DNA of 42,820 nt from RGIG9060 sp045645985 (GCA_045645985.1 JAZRJV010000060.1:1-42820), one strand, 5' to 3'. Positions 22,881 to 33,259 are shown, numbered from the stretch's first letter. Numbers and translations: made by a program. The notes: generated by a model not told the origin, from the letters alone.

Positions 22881-24473
22881 TTATAAATAAAATGATACAA
22901 AAATTGATGCTGATGGGCTGTTTTTTGTAAACGAACCGTACATCGTTCTTTCTGTACCTGTAAATAATTTTATCATATCATTTAATTCAAACGAGAATTT
23001 AAATGATTTTGCACTTCTAACATAAACTGAAAGCCCAGTGTCAGGAATTAAATCTCCCAAAATTTCACGATTTCCGCCAAAATTCATTGATGACCAAACA
23101 GAAAATCCCCAATTATTTTTTGTTGGCACAAATGAGTATAGCAAAGAAACTTGATGAGGTGCAATTCCTAAATTTTCTGGAAGTTCAAGCCACCACGCAT
23201 CCCAAGATAAATCAATTTGTGAATTTTCAAAATAGAATAAAATTGAATATTCACTTGTTAGCATTGGCAAATTAAATTCTGAAAATCCGTATAAACCAGT
23301 TTTTTCGTTCACTTTGGAATAATCTGGAAGCATTAAAGAGTTTTTACCAGATGGCATTCCAAATTCTAAATTGATGTTATTTTGGCAAACTTCTCCAATA
23401 GGAAACATAAAATCAAGATTTGCAAACCATTGAGATTGCTCTGAAACTTGAACATCATCATAAACGATAGAATTTTGCTCTAAATAAAAAACATCTGTAG
23501 AAAATGAGCGCAATCCACCTAAAACTGAAAGTTCAACTTTGTTAGAAAAATCAAATCCTACAGAAAAAGGAACAACAATTTCTTTATTGACAAAAACAAG
23601 TCCAATATCAGTTTTTAATGTGAAGCTTCCAAAATTAAAATCCATGTAATAAAGTAAATCGCCACGATGAAGAACAGAATCTACAATTCCGTTTGAAGTG
23701 AATAAATTGTAGCCGCCTTCAAAAAAGCAAGAAAAAATACCTGAGTTTCCACTAATTCCAAGCCGAGGAGCAAGTGCAAATCTCAAAATATCTGATTTTA
23801 AATCAAGATTTTCTTGTGATGGAACATAACTTGCAAACCAAGAAGAAAATCCAGAATCAACTTTCGCATAAAGTTGCAAAGATTCTGTACAAACAAAATC
23901 AATATCCAAGCCTACAGTTCCTTGTTGCAAATTAGTTGAATAAAAAATTGGACTTAAATTCTGCAATCCAAATTGATGATTGTTGTAATTTCCAAAAAAA
24001 TCTAAACTAAGATTTTGATTAAAATTTACAGTTCCATCAACTTTAAGATTTGTATTGTTCTTAAAAAATCCTTTGTTACTTTCTTGCAAGCCAAAACCAT
24101 TTATTGTTTCGTGAAAAAAGTCAAAATTAAAATAATTATTTTTTTCAGAACGGCTTAATGCAAAATCGCCCATAAACAAACTTGGGAAGCCGCCACCGAT
24201 TTGTCCTTCAAAATATGTAAAATCGTCAGGATTTACTTCAATGTTAGATTCTGCATCTTGTTCGCTTTCTACACTTGGAAGATTTGTTTCAAGTTCAGGT
24301 AACAATTCATCCGAAATAGGTAAAATATCTTTGAAATCTGGCAAAGAATTTTCTTCAAGTTCTTGTTTTGAACCTGTAATTGTTGTGCTAACATCTTGCA
24401 TTTCAATTATTTCTTGCGAAAACAAAAAACTTGTTGCAAAAATCAATATTAAAAATAGAAAAATTTTCTTCAT
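22881..24473 (-). CDS. Outer-membrane beta-barrel protein with TonB-box-like N-terminus
   Basis: 530 residues. A signal peptide (1-20, FLFSQ) is followed by EMQDVSTTITG (24-34), which resembles a TonB box and the start of a TonB-dependent receptor. An acidic linker follows (about 40-85), then residues 85-530 show alternating aromatic/polar strands with short turns, ending SIFVSFYL as a barrel-insertion signal. There is no space for the roughly 120-residue plug domain of true receptors. I do not recognise a named family. It sits directly upstream of exbB-exbD-tonB, 17 bases after a periplasmic TPR gene, so it may be the outer-membrane client of this motor. AAGGAGG lies about 11 bases before the ATG. 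Confidence 0.75.
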   Translation of the reverse strand: MKKIFLFLILIFATSFLFSQEIIEMQDVSTTITGSKQELEENSLPDFKDILPISDELLPELETNLPSVESEQDAESNIEVNPDDFTYFEGQIGGGFPSLFMGDFALSRSEKNNYFNFDFFHETINGFGLQESNKGFFKNNTNLKVDGTVNFNQNLSLDFFGNYNNHQFGLQNLSPIFYSTNLQQGTVGLDIDFVCTESLQLYAKVDSGFSSWFASYVPSQENLDLKSDILRFALAPRLGISGNSGIFSCFFEGGYNLFTSNGIVDSVLHRGDLLYYMDFNFGSFTLKTDIGLVFVNKEIVVPFSVGFDFSNKVELSVLGGLRSFSTDVFYLEQNSIVYDDVQVSEQSQWFANLDFMFPIGEVCQNNINLEFGMPSGKNSLMLPDYSKVNEKTGLYGFSEFNLPMLTSEYSILFYFENSQIDLSWDAWWLELPENLGIAPHQVSLLYSFVPTKNNWGFSVWSSMNFGGNREILGDLIPDTGLSVYVRSAKSFKFSFELNDMIKLFTGTERTMYGSFTKNSPSASIFVSFYL

Positions 24474-24489
24474 AACTTTTCTATCCTCC

Positions 24490-27315
24490 TTATTCTGATA
24501 TTAAAGAAAAAGCTCTTTTTGTCCATTGAGACTCTGGATATTTTTCTTTCATTGTAAGATATGTTTGTTTGCTATCTGCAAAACTTGAATCGCAATCAAA
24601 GGATTCAACAGCACCGTACAAAGCACGAGCAGCAAAATCTTTATCAAAAGAAGCAAAATACTGTGCAGCAAGCAAAAAGTTATTACTTGCATCTTTGTAT
24701 TGCAACTTTTCTCGATAATAAGCTCCTAAAAGATAATAAGCATTTGCAAGATTTTCTATTTCATCTTCTGGAATAGGATTTTTTGGAACGCTTAAAACAA
24801 ATTCTTGTAAAAGCTTAAAGCCTTCTTCTTTAGTTGACAAGGAAGAAATATAACTTTGTCCTAACTGAAATCCTGCGTTTCGACCTTGTAAAGTTTTCAA
24901 TCCGCCTTCTCTGGCATAAGTTGATAAAAGCGTTGCTGTTTTTTCATTTTCACCTGATGCAAGATATACGATTTCTTCTATATTTTTTTGAATGTTTTTT
25001 TCTTTTGACTGCTCAGGATAATTTCTTAATAAAGATGTTCCTGTGTTTACAGCATTTTCATAATCGCCTTTTTGTCGATATGTATCCATCAATTCAACCA
25101 ATGAAATAAAAGAAAACTCTGAAGAATCTTTTGCATCGGCACATTCTTTCAAAAGAAGAATTGCTAAGTTATCGTTTCCTAGTTTTTTTAGAGCAACTCC
25201 GTTGTAGTAGCAACTTTTTAGATAATATTTTCCGTTAGGATAAGTTTTTCTGTATGTAGAAAATTTGTCGCTAGCTTCTCCCCAACGAGAATTTTCGTAA
25301 AAAAGTTGTCCTTGCATAAAAAGTGATTCTTCTGCAATTTCAGAATTTTGCCATCGAGAAGCAAGTTCTTGATAAACTTGGTCTGTTTTTTCTATTTGAT
25401 TAGATTTTTTGTATAAATCTGCCAAAACATACAAACATTTCAAGGAAGTTTCATTATTTTTAGTTGAATATGGCAAAATTAAAGAGATTGCACTTTCGTA
25501 ATCGGAAGTTAAAGAATAAAGTTGGCAAAGATAAATCAAGCAATCAAGTTTTTGTTTTTCATCTACGGATAAATCGCAAGCTTGTTTACAAACTTGAATT
25601 GATTTTTCTAACCATTCGTTTGCAGCATCTGTTCCGTAATTTTGATTATACAAAGCTAAAGCACATTGACTTGCAACAAACAATGCTTTGAATTTAGTTT
25701 TTTCAGGAAGAGATTTTGCACAGTCTAAAAATAATCCAAAAGAAGATTTATTTTCTTGTAGCATAAAAAGTGAATAAGCTTTGTAAAATTGAGCAAAATC
25801 ATTTTTTTCTTTTGAAGATTTTAAATGTTCATCCATGTAAGAAATACAAGAAGCCCAATCGCCTTCAAGATAATATGCTAATCCTAAAAAGTAATTTTTT
25901 AATTCTAAATTATCTAAAAGTGAAGATTTGTTTTTGCTAGATTTTTGGTTTAACAAAAATTCAGTTTTTCCTAAAATTAGATTTTCAATAAGGCTATTTT
26001 CAAAAGCAACTTGAGATTTACTTTCACTTTCATAAAGTTTTGTAAAATCATAAGATTTTTTTGAAAAATTGATTTTTGCCTTTAGCGTTTGAATTTCAAT
26101 TTTAGGTTCTGAAATTTTATTTACAATTTGCAATGCTTTTTCGGTTTGGTTTAATTTGAAAAGTGAAAATCCGTACCAATAAAAAACTTGTTCTTCGTTT
26201 TTAGAAAGAAAAATGTTTTCTTGCAAAAGTTTTTCGCCATAAAAAACACTTTTGTTAAAATCCTTTGCTAAAGCAGAATAAGAACACATTATCATATAAA
26301 AATATTTTTTATTTTTTGTAGGATTTTCCTCTAAAAATTTTACAGCTAAATTATATCCGTCAGTTTTGGATTTTATCGCAGTTTTGTATAACAAAATTGT
26401 ATCTTGTAAATTTTCATCAAGATTTTCTGTAGATTGGGCAACATCAAAACAACGAAGAGCATCAGAAAAATCGTCTTCTGCAAAAGATTCAATTCCGCTT
26501 TTTACCCAAAATTCAGAAATTCCTAAACCTTCAACTTCGTAATCTTGGGTAATTTTTGTGTAAAGACTTTGTGCTTTTTGAGAATTATCAATTTCGTCAT
26601 AACTAGAAGCGGCCATCAAAAGAATTTTTCTAAAATATTTTTCGTTCACAAAAGAATGAATTTCAGAAGTTTTTTCGTACAAAGAGCAAACTTGCAAAAA
26701 GTTTTTTTCTTCATAAAAAACTTGTGATAACAAAAAAATAAGTTCGCCTTGATTATATGAATATCCGTATTTTTCAATTAGGCTTATTAAAATTGGCAAA
26801 GATTTTTTATATTCACCAAGCTGATTATAACATTTTGCAGAATAATACAATGAAGAAAAATATCTTTCATTAAAATTTGAAGAAGTTTCAAAACTTTTTG
26901 CGCAAGAATAAAATGATTTTACAGCTTGTGAATAATCTTTTTTGTCAAATAAAATTCTTGCTTTAAAAAAATCTACATCGGGATGAGATTCTAAATTTTC
27001 CAATAAAACTAAAGCTTCTTGTTTTCGACCAAGCATATACAACGCTTCTAATTTGCATCGATTTGCTTGTTCAATAAACTTAGAATTTGGATATTCGGTT
27101 TCTAACTGATTAGCATTTGCAATTACCAAAGAATAAAATCCTTTTTCAAGATTTAATTGAATATCCTTTATGAGTTGAAAACTTCCCGAAGTTTTTTCCG
27201 TTTTTTGTGAGTAAAAAAAATCATTCTTTAAGTTTGCATTTTTAGATTTTGCAAACATATTTGTTGTTAAAATTAAAGAACAAAATAAAAAGAAAATAAA
27301 AAAATTATTTTTCAT
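24490..27315 (-). CDS. Large periplasmic TPR-repeat protein
   Basis: 941 residues. Signal peptide (1-22, NMFA), then tetratricopeptide-type helix pairs throughout, with repeat consensus pieces such as FYSAKCYNQLGEYKKSLPIL, ALYMLGRKQEALVLL, YYNGVALKKLGNDNLAILLL and AYYLLGAYYREKLQYKDASN. It resembles the BamD/YbgF-like TPR proteins that bridge envelope complexes, but is far longer. It lies between the secreted protein at 27378 and the barrel gene, and probably supports assembly or partner recruitment for the TonB-like system. AGGTGA precedes the ATG. The exact number of repeats cannot be fixed by eye. Confidence 0.85.
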   Translation of the reverse strand: MKNNFFIFFLFCSLILTTNMFAKSKNANLKNDFFYSQKTEKTSGSFQLIKDIQLNLEKGFYSLVIANANQLETEYPNSKFIEQANRCKLEALYMLGRKQEALVLLENLESHPDVDFFKARILFDKKDYSQAVKSFYSCAKSFETSSNFNERYFSSLYYSAKCYNQLGEYKKSLPILISLIEKYGYSYNQGELIFLLSQVFYEEKNFLQVCSLYEKTSEIHSFVNEKYFRKILLMAASSYDEIDNSQKAQSLYTKITQDYEVEGLGISEFWVKSGIESFAEDDFSDALRCFDVAQSTENLDENLQDTILLYKTAIKSKTDGYNLAVKFLEENPTKNKKYFYMIMCSYSALAKDFNKSVFYGEKLLQENIFLSKNEEQVFYWYGFSLFKLNQTEKALQIVNKISEPKIEIQTLKAKINFSKKSYDFTKLYESESKSQVAFENSLIENLILGKTEFLLNQKSSKNKSSLLDNLELKNYFLGLAYYLEGDWASCISYMDEHLKSSKEKNDFAQFYKAYSLFMLQENKSSFGLFLDCAKSLPEKTKFKALFVASQCALALYNQNYGTDAANEWLEKSIQVCKQACDLSVDEKQKLDCLIYLCQLYSLTSDYESAISLILPYSTKNNETSLKCLYVLADLYKKSNQIEKTDQVYQELASRWQNSEIAEESLFMQGQLFYENSRWGEASDKFSTYRKTYPNGKYYLKSCYYNGVALKKLGNDNLAILLLKECADAKDSSEFSFISLVELMDTYRQKGDYENAVNTGTSLLRNYPEQSKEKNIQKNIEEIVYLASGENEKTATLLSTYAREGGLKTLQGRNAGFQLGQSYISSLSTKEEGFKLLQEFVLSVPKNPIPEDEIENLANAYYLLGAYYREKLQYKDASNNFLLAAQYFASFDKDFAARALYGAVESFDCDSSFADSKQTYLTMKEKYPESQWTKRAFSLISE

Positions 27316-27377
27316 AGTTCACCTAAAAATACATTTTCAAAAACGAAAATATATTTTATTTCCTAAAATTCTTATTA

Positions 27378-28763
27378 TCACTGAGGATAAAATCTCTCAG
27401 AAGATCGTAACCGAACCAAATTTACAAAAATATTAGGATTTTGTTCCATGAACTGCTCAATAGTCATTTCCTTTCCATCTTCAAAAACTGCAACAGAAAA
27501 AAATCCATTGACATCAAAGTACGGAAAAAAAGCTACACAACGATTATAGAATATATTTTCAGGTTCAAAATTGCCTGTTTCTCGCAAAGCTCCAAGATAA
27601 AATCTATCAGATTCAGTTACAGCTAAAATGTAGAACAATGCTTTTAGTGCATCAACTGAATATCCAGAATCTTGCATATAAACAGGAACAGATTTTACAC
27701 CGTCAGTTGTTAATTGAGAAGCAAATGGAGTAATCCTAACCTCACATCCCGAATTTTTAAATGTATAAGTATTGCCAGAGGTTACAGAAAGATAAGCAGC
27801 TGCTAAATTTCTTGTCCAATCAAGGCTGAAATACAAATTGTAGTTATCTGAAAGAGCATCTGCTCTAGAACCTGTTCTTAATGTTACAGTTGGCGTTTTC
27901 AAAGGTTCTAATTCTAAGTTACTTCCTGCGATTGGCATAACAAGTCCATCAACAATCCATTTTATAAAACCAGCTGAATCCAAGGAAACTCCGCCGTCTT
28001 TTGCAAGTTCTTTTCGTGGTTTTCCGTCAGAAATATTTACAGGATTTTGCTCGCCGTCGTAACAAGCATCATCAACATGTATCATTTTTTCTAGTTTTTC
28101 CCGGATAAAACCAACCATCTGCAAAGAACCGTCGTACAAATAATTTTCGATATCAGAATATTCCCAAGGTAAACTTTCTCGAGTTGCTTCAACTATTTCA
28201 GAAAATGAAAGTGTGTAAAGCTGATTTACAGAAAGTCCCACCGGCAACGAACGAACTGCGTACATTCCAAAAATGACAAAATCAGCAAAGACTTTTCCTT
28301 GCTCTTTTTTCATGTTGGATTTTCCTTGATATCTAAATTCAACATAAATTTCTGAATTTTGATGAAAATAATATCGCACAGAAGTTGGAAGTCCGGTTGT
28401 TTTATCTCTAAACAAAATCCAACTTCCTGCTAAATCGTAAGGATAAACATCCAAAGTTACAGTACGAGTTTCTTTTTTAGAAATTAAATCAACCAACATT
28501 GGCTGACGAGGAGCAACGATAACTGCAAAAGAATCATCAAATTCTTCTAACCGAACTTGAAAAACATCTCCTGCAGAAGTTTTGTAAATTTGAGATTCTT
28601 CTAAACGCAAATATTTTAAATCGCTAGTAAACCATCTTTCAACAAGTGATTTTCTAATTTCTGAAGAATCGGGAACATCTCTACCGTAATATTCAGCAAA
28701 AGCCTGAACAGAAAAAATACAGAGAAGAATTGCAAATATTACGGTAAATTTAATTTTATTCAT
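27378..28763 (-). CDS. Secreted protein of unknown function
   Basis: 461 residues from ATG 28763. A clean signal peptide (MNKIKFTVIF, ending VQAFA before EYYGRD) makes this start better than the frame's earlier ATG at 28796, which would put 11 polar residues in front. The ATG overlaps the end of the activase-like gene by 8 bases, so translation is coupled. The N-terminal half looks beta-rich. A segment in the middle, SLDSAGFIKWIVDG, resembles the catalytic DCSGF-type region of NlpC/P60-like peptidases but has Ser and Ala in place of Cys and Ser; this could be an inactive relative or a coincidence. Located in the periplasm by prediction; no function assigned. Confidence 0.8.
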   Translation of the reverse strand: MNKIKFTVIFAILLCIFSVQAFAEYYGRDVPDSSEIRKSLVERWFTSDLKYLRLEESQIYKTSAGDVFQVRLEEFDDSFAVIVAPRQPMLVDLISKKETRTVTLDVYPYDLAGSWILFRDKTTGLPTSVRYYFHQNSEIYVEFRYQGKSNMKKEQGKVFADFVIFGMYAVRSLPVGLSVNQLYTLSFSEIVEATRESLPWEYSDIENYLYDGSLQMVGFIREKLEKMIHVDDACYDGEQNPVNISDGKPRKELAKDGGVSLDSAGFIKWIVDGLVMPIAGSNLELEPLKTPTVTLRTGSRADALSDNYNLYFSLDWTRNLAAAYLSVTSGNTYTFKNSGCEVRITPFASQLTTDGVKSVPVYMQDSGYSVDALKALFYILAVTESDRFYLGALRETGNFEPENIFYNRCVAFFPYFDVNGFFSVAVFEDGKEMTIEQFMEQNPNIFVNLVRLRSSERFYPQ

Positions 28764-31700
28764 GTTTTTCGTCTGGGTGTCGTCCTTCTGGTGCATTTGA
28801 TAAGAGAAGTTTTAAGCGGTTAAGCTGATTTACTTCACTTGAACCTGGGTCGTAGTCGATTGCAGAAATATTTGCTTCTGGGAATCGGCGACGAAGTTCT
28901 TTAATCATACCTTTTCCAGTTACATGGTTTGGCAAACAAGCAAATGGCTGAACACAAGCGATTGAAGGAACGCCTTCATTTATAAGTTCTACCATTTCAG
29001 CTGTTAAGAACCAACCTTCACCAGTAATATTTCCAAGCTGAACAATATCGTCAACACCTTTCATCAAATCATAAATTGATGATGGTGGATCGAATCGGCG
29101 ACTTTTCTTAAGTTGCTTTTTCATATAATTTCTGAAAAGTTCCAAGCCCCAAACAAGCATTTTTGCATTATCCTTTGTCTTTTTAGGGAATGCAAGTTGT
29201 TCGTGACGGAAAATTCCAGTTGAGAATGAATAGAAGAAGAAGTCTGCCAAATCTGGAACTACACATTCTGCTCCTTCTCGTTCGATTGTTCCAAAAATAT
29301 CGTTATTTGCTGTTGGATGGAATTTTACAAGAATTTCACCTACAACACCAACGCGAGGTTTTTTAATTGGAAGAAGTGGCAAACTATCAAAATCTTTTAC
29401 AATACCACGAATTAATTTGTGGTAAGTAAAAGTATTTAAGTGTGGCATTTTTTGTAAAATTCTTCCGTTCCATTTTTCGTATAAAGCATTTGCAGAACCT
29501 GGAGTTGCTTCGTAAGGTCGAACTCTGTAAAGAACGCGCATTAAAAGATCCCCAAGCATAACTGCTTTAATTGCTCTATCTGCCAAAGGAAGTGTAATTT
29601 TAAATCCTGGGTTATTTTCAAAACCCTGGGCACTTAAAGAAATTACAGGAATGTGTCCCCAACCTGCATCAGTTAAAGCACGACGGATAAATCCGATATA
29701 GTTTGTAGCACGACATCCACCACCAGTTTGTGTAATAAGCAAACTTACATGGTCTAAGTCATATTTTCCTGATTTTAATGCTGCAATCATTTGTCCTGCA
29801 ACCAAAATTGAAGGATAACAAGCATCATTGTTTACAAATTGCAATCCAGTTTCAACTGCAAGAGTATCAACTTCTGGCAAAATTACAAAGTTATAACCAG
29901 AACATTGGAAAGCTCGTTGCAAAAGTCTAAAGTGAATTGGAGACATTTGTGGAGCAATAATTGTATGAGAATATTTCATCTCTTTTGTAAACACTTGTCG
30001 TGGGAATGCTGCAGATTTTCTTACAACTTCGCGTTTATGGCGATTTCTTTCTCTTACCGCTGCAATCAAAGAACGAATACGGATTCTAACTGCACCAAGA
30101 TTTGAACCTTCATCAATCTTGATAAGTGTGTACATTCTACTTTTTGCACCAAGGATTTCTTCAACTTGGTCTGCTGTAACTGCATCCAATCCACAACCAA
30201 AACTTGTAAGCTGAACTAACTCAAGGTTAGGCATTTCTGAAACGAAAGCTCCAGCGCGATAAAGTCGGTTATGATAAGTCCACTGGTCTACAATACGCAA
30301 AGGTCGTTCGATAGAACCAAGGTGAGCAACACTATCTTCTGTAAATACAGCCAAACCTAAACCAGCAATCAATTCTGGAATACCATGGTTAATTTCTGGG
30401 TCTAAGTGATAAGGACGACCAGCAAGAACGATACCATTTCCACCACAACGAATTATGTGTTCAAGAGCTTCTTCACCTTGGATTTGAGTTTCACGGCGGA
30501 ATTTTGCTTGTTCTGCCCAACCTGCATCAACAGCATCTTCAATTTCTTTTTCAGAAATATTGAATTTTTCCCCAAGTTCTTCAAAAAGGCGTTCTGCTAA
30601 TCTTTGTTTATCATAAATTGGCAAGAATGGATTCATAAAAATAACTGAATCATCTTGTCGTAAAGCGTCGATATTATTTCTTAAAACTTCTGGATAACTT
30701 GTAACAATAGGACAGTTGTAGTGATTTCCTGCACCTTCATCTTCTCTTTGTTCATAAGGAGCACATGGATAGAAGATAAATTTAACTCCAGAATTTAGCA
30801 AACTTTCGATATGACCGTGAGAGATTTTTCCTGGATAACAAACTGATTCAGATGGAATTGTTTCAAGTCCGTATTCGTAAACTGTACGAGTTGAACGAGG
30901 TGAAAGTCGCACTCTAAATCCAAGTTTTGTAAAGAAAGTAAACCACATTGGATAATTTTCATACATATTTAATACACGAGGAATTCCTACATCACCACGA
31001 GTTGCTTCATCCTTTGAAAGTGGTTTATAACTGAACAAACGATTATACTTCCAAGCAAAAAGGTTTGGCATTGGGCCGTCGTTTTCACCAGATTTTGTAT
31101 TTTTTGCGTTACTTGCGTCAACAATTTCTGCGTCGCCTTCAAGTTCTGCACCGCGTTCACATCTGTTTCCTGTGATAAATCTGCGTTTTTCATCTCCAGT
31201 TGAGAAAGTATTGATAGTAAGCAAACAGTTATTGTTACATTTCCCACAACGACGAAGGTCTAAATCAACTTTGAAGTTTTCTAAGTCTTCTAAAGTTGCC
31301 ATATTTGAGTGAACTTCTGGACGAGGAGCATTTGGATCTTCGCCAGGTTTTGGCATCATCAAATCTTCCCATTGGTCAAGAGCAATTAAAGCTGCCCCGT
31401 AAGCACCCATCAAACCTGCCACATCAGGACGGAAAACATTTACACCTGCAATTTTTTCAAAAGCTCTAAGAACTGCATCATTGTTGAAAGTTCCACCTTG
31501 AACAACAACCTTTGTTCCGATTTCAGAAGCTTTGCGCAATTTAATAACTTTAAAAAGTGCATTTTTAATAACAGAATAAGAAAGTCCAGCTGAAATATCT
31601 GCAACAGTTGCACCTTCTTTTTGTGCTTGTTTAACACGAGAGTTCATAAATACAGTACAGCGACTTCCTAAGTCAACTGGGCGTTCTGCCAAAAGTGCTT

Positions 31701-33219
31701 TTTTACTAAATTCACGAACATCCATTCCAAGTGAACGAGCAAAGTTATCTAAGAAACTTCCACAACCTGAAGAACAAGCCTCGTTAAGTTGGATATTTGT
31801 GATAGCGCCATCTTTCATGCGCAAACACTTCATATCTTGTCCACCGATATCAAGTAAGAACTCTACACCAGGAACAAAGAAATCTGCGGCTCTAAAGTGA
31901 GCAATTGTTTCAACTTCACCTGAATCTACGCCTAAAGCAGCTTGGAAAAGTGCTTCACCGTATCCAGTTGAAACTGCACGAGCAATATAAACATCATCTG
32001 GAAGTTGTTTGTATAAATCTTTTAAAACACGAACTGCCAAATCTACAGGATTCCCTGCGTTTACATCGTAGAATCTCCAAAGGATTCGTCCGTCTTTATC
32101 GATAAGAATTGCTTTTGTTGTTGTAGAACCAGAATCCAAACCTAAGAAAACAGGACCTTTTGCTTGTGATAACGGAGCAGAAGCGGCCATTTCTTGTGCG
32201 TGGCGTTTGTGAAATTCTTCAAGTTCCGCTTCGTTTTTAAAAAGTGGCTCTAAGCGTTGAACTTCTGTCATTTCTGCATCAACAAGAGTTGTTAAACCTT
32301 TTCTCAATTCTGCAACTGTCACAAAAGGAGTTGTTTGTGCAGGATTTAAACAAGTGTATGTTTTTTCAGCTGAAAAAGCGGCTCCTGCAGCAACAAAAAG
32401 TTGAGAATTATCAGGAACGATAATTGCGTCCCCTTCAAGTTTTAATGTTAAAATAAATCTTTGTCTTAATTGGTCTAAAAAGTGAAGAGGACCACCTAAG
32501 AAAGCAACATTTCCACGAATTGGTTTTCCACAAGCAAGACCAGAAATTGTTTGGCTTACAACAGCCTGAAAAATACTTGCGGCAATATCTTCTCGTCTTG
32601 CACCTTCGTTGATAAGTGGCTGAATATCAGTTTTTGCAAAAACACCACAACGAGCCGCAATCGGATAAATTGTAGTTGCACCTTTTGCAAGTTCATTTAA
32701 GCCTGGAGCATCTGTTTCCAAAAGTGCTGCCATTTGGTCGATAAAAGCACCTGTACCACCAGCACAAGTTCCGTTCATTCGCTGTTCAACACCACCAGTA
32801 AAATAAGTGATTTTTGCGTCTTCACCACCAAGCTCGATTACAACATCAGTTTGTGGAATAATTTTTTGAACAGCTGTTGTAGAAGCAACAACTTCTTGAA
32901 TAAATGGAATTGAAAGCCAATGTGAAACTGCTAATCCTCCAGAACCAGTTACTTTTACACTGATAGTTTGTTTTTCACCTTCGGAACATTTTTCTTGAAT
33001 TGTATCTAATGCACGACCAACAACTGCAATAATTGTACTTCTAATATCTGCTCTGTGGCGTTCATATTCGCTATATAAAATTTCATCGTTTTCTGATAAG
33101 ACAACAACTTTTACAGTAGTTGAACCAACATCAATACCCATTCTTACAGGAGTAATCATTGGAGTAAATGTTGAACTTTGTAAATCTGTTTCTTTTTTAG
33201 TTACTTTATTATCTGCCAT
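28756..33219 (-). CDS. Fused acyl-CoA dehydratase activase-like protein
   Basis: 1487 residues. It has two ASKHA/BcrAD-BadF ATPase modules: one at about 25-285 with GIDVGSTTVK (28-37), GGEDAK (131-136) and GTCAGGTGAF (150-159), and one at about 355-620 with LDSGSTTTKA (361-370), DIGGQDMK (457-464) and ACSSGCGSFL (481-490). Cys152 and Cys191, and Cys482/486 and Cys521, fit the ligands of bridging [4Fe-4S] clusters in 2-hydroxyacyl-CoA dehydratase activators. A DUF2229-like region and an HgdB-like C-terminal region follow. Such proteins use ATP to push electrons to very low potential. No dehydratase subunit, CoA-transferase or ferredoxin gene is adjacent, so the partner is unknown. AAGGTGA precedes the ATG; extended -10 at 33251. 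Confidence 0.92.
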   Translation of the reverse strand: MADNKVTKKETDLQSSTFTPMITPVRMGIDVGSTTVKVVVLSENDEILYSEYERHRADIRSTIIAVVGRALDTIQEKCSEGEKQTISVKVTGSGGLAVSHWLSIPFIQEVVASTTAVQKIIPQTDVVIELGGEDAKITYFTGGVEQRMNGTCAGGTGAFIDQMAALLETDAPGLNELAKGATTIYPIAARCGVFAKTDIQPLINEGARREDIAASIFQAVVSQTISGLACGKPIRGNVAFLGGPLHFLDQLRQRFILTLKLEGDAIIVPDNSQLFVAAGAAFSAEKTYTCLNPAQTTPFVTVAELRKGLTTLVDAEMTEVQRLEPLFKNEAELEEFHKRHAQEMAASAPLSQAKGPVFLGLDSGSTTTKAILIDKDGRILWRFYDVNAGNPVDLAVRVLKDLYKQLPDDVYIARAVSTGYGEALFQAALGVDSGEVETIAHFRAADFFVPGVEFLLDIGGQDMKCLRMKDGAITNIQLNEACSSGCGSFLDNFARSLGMDVREFSKKALLAERPVDLGSRCTVFMNSRVKQAQKEGATVADISAGLSYSVIKNALFKVIKLRKASEIGTKVVVQGGTFNNDAVLRAFEKIAGVNVFRPDVAGLMGAYGAALIALDQWEDLMMPKPGEDPNAPRPEVHSNMATLEDLENFKVDLDLRRCGKCNNNCLLTINTFSTGDEKRRFITGNRCERGAELEGDAEIVDASNAKNTKSGENDGPMPNLFAWKYNRLFSYKPLSKDEATRGDVGIPRVLNMYENYPMWFTFFTKLGFRVRLSPRSTRTVYEYGLETIPSESVCYPGKISHGHIESLLNSGVKFIFYPCAPYEQREDEGAGNHYNCPIVTSYPEVLRNNIDALRQDDSVIFMNPFLPIYDKQRLAERLFEELGEKFNISEKEIEDAVDAGWAEQAKFRRETQIQGEEALEHIIRCGGNGIVLAGRPYHLDPEINHGIPELIAGLGLAVFTEDSVAHLGSIERPLRIVDQWTYHNRLYRAGAFVSEMPNLELVQLTSFGCGLDAVTADQVEEILGAKSRMYTLIKIDEGSNLGAVRIRIRSLIAAVRERNRHKREVVRKSAAFPRQVFTKEMKYSHTIIAPQMSPIHFRLLQRAFQCSGYNFVILPEVDTLAVETGLQFVNNDACYPSILVAGQMIAALKSGKYDLDHVSLLITQTGGGCRATNYIGFIRRALTDAGWGHIPVISLSAQGFENNPGFKITLPLADRAIKAVMLGDLLMRVLYRVRPYEATPGSANALYEKWNGRILQKMPHLNTFTYHKLIRGIVKDFDSLPLLPIKKPRVGVVGEILVKFHPTANNDIFGTIEREGAECVVPDLADFFFYSFSTGIFRHEQLAFPKKTKDNAKMLVWGLELFRNYMKKQLKKSRRFDPPSSIYDLMKGVDDIVQLGNITGEGWFLTAEMVELINEGVPSIACVQPFACLPNHVTGKGMIKELRRRFPEANISAIDYDPGSSEVNQLNRLKLLLSNAPEGRHPDEKHE

Positions 33220-33250
33220 AAAATCACCTTATTTTTTGGTTTTATGTTTT

Positions 33251-33259
33251 AGTATATCA
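33251..33259 (-). promoter_or_regulatory. Extended -10 promoter of the activase-like gene
   Basis: Minus-strand TGATATACT, an extended -10. A perfect TTGACA (33282-33287) lies 25 bases further up, too far for standard use. An imperfect inverted repeat GTGT-N8-ACAC (33281-33296) overlaps it and could be an operator in this divergent gap. Confidence 0.45.
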
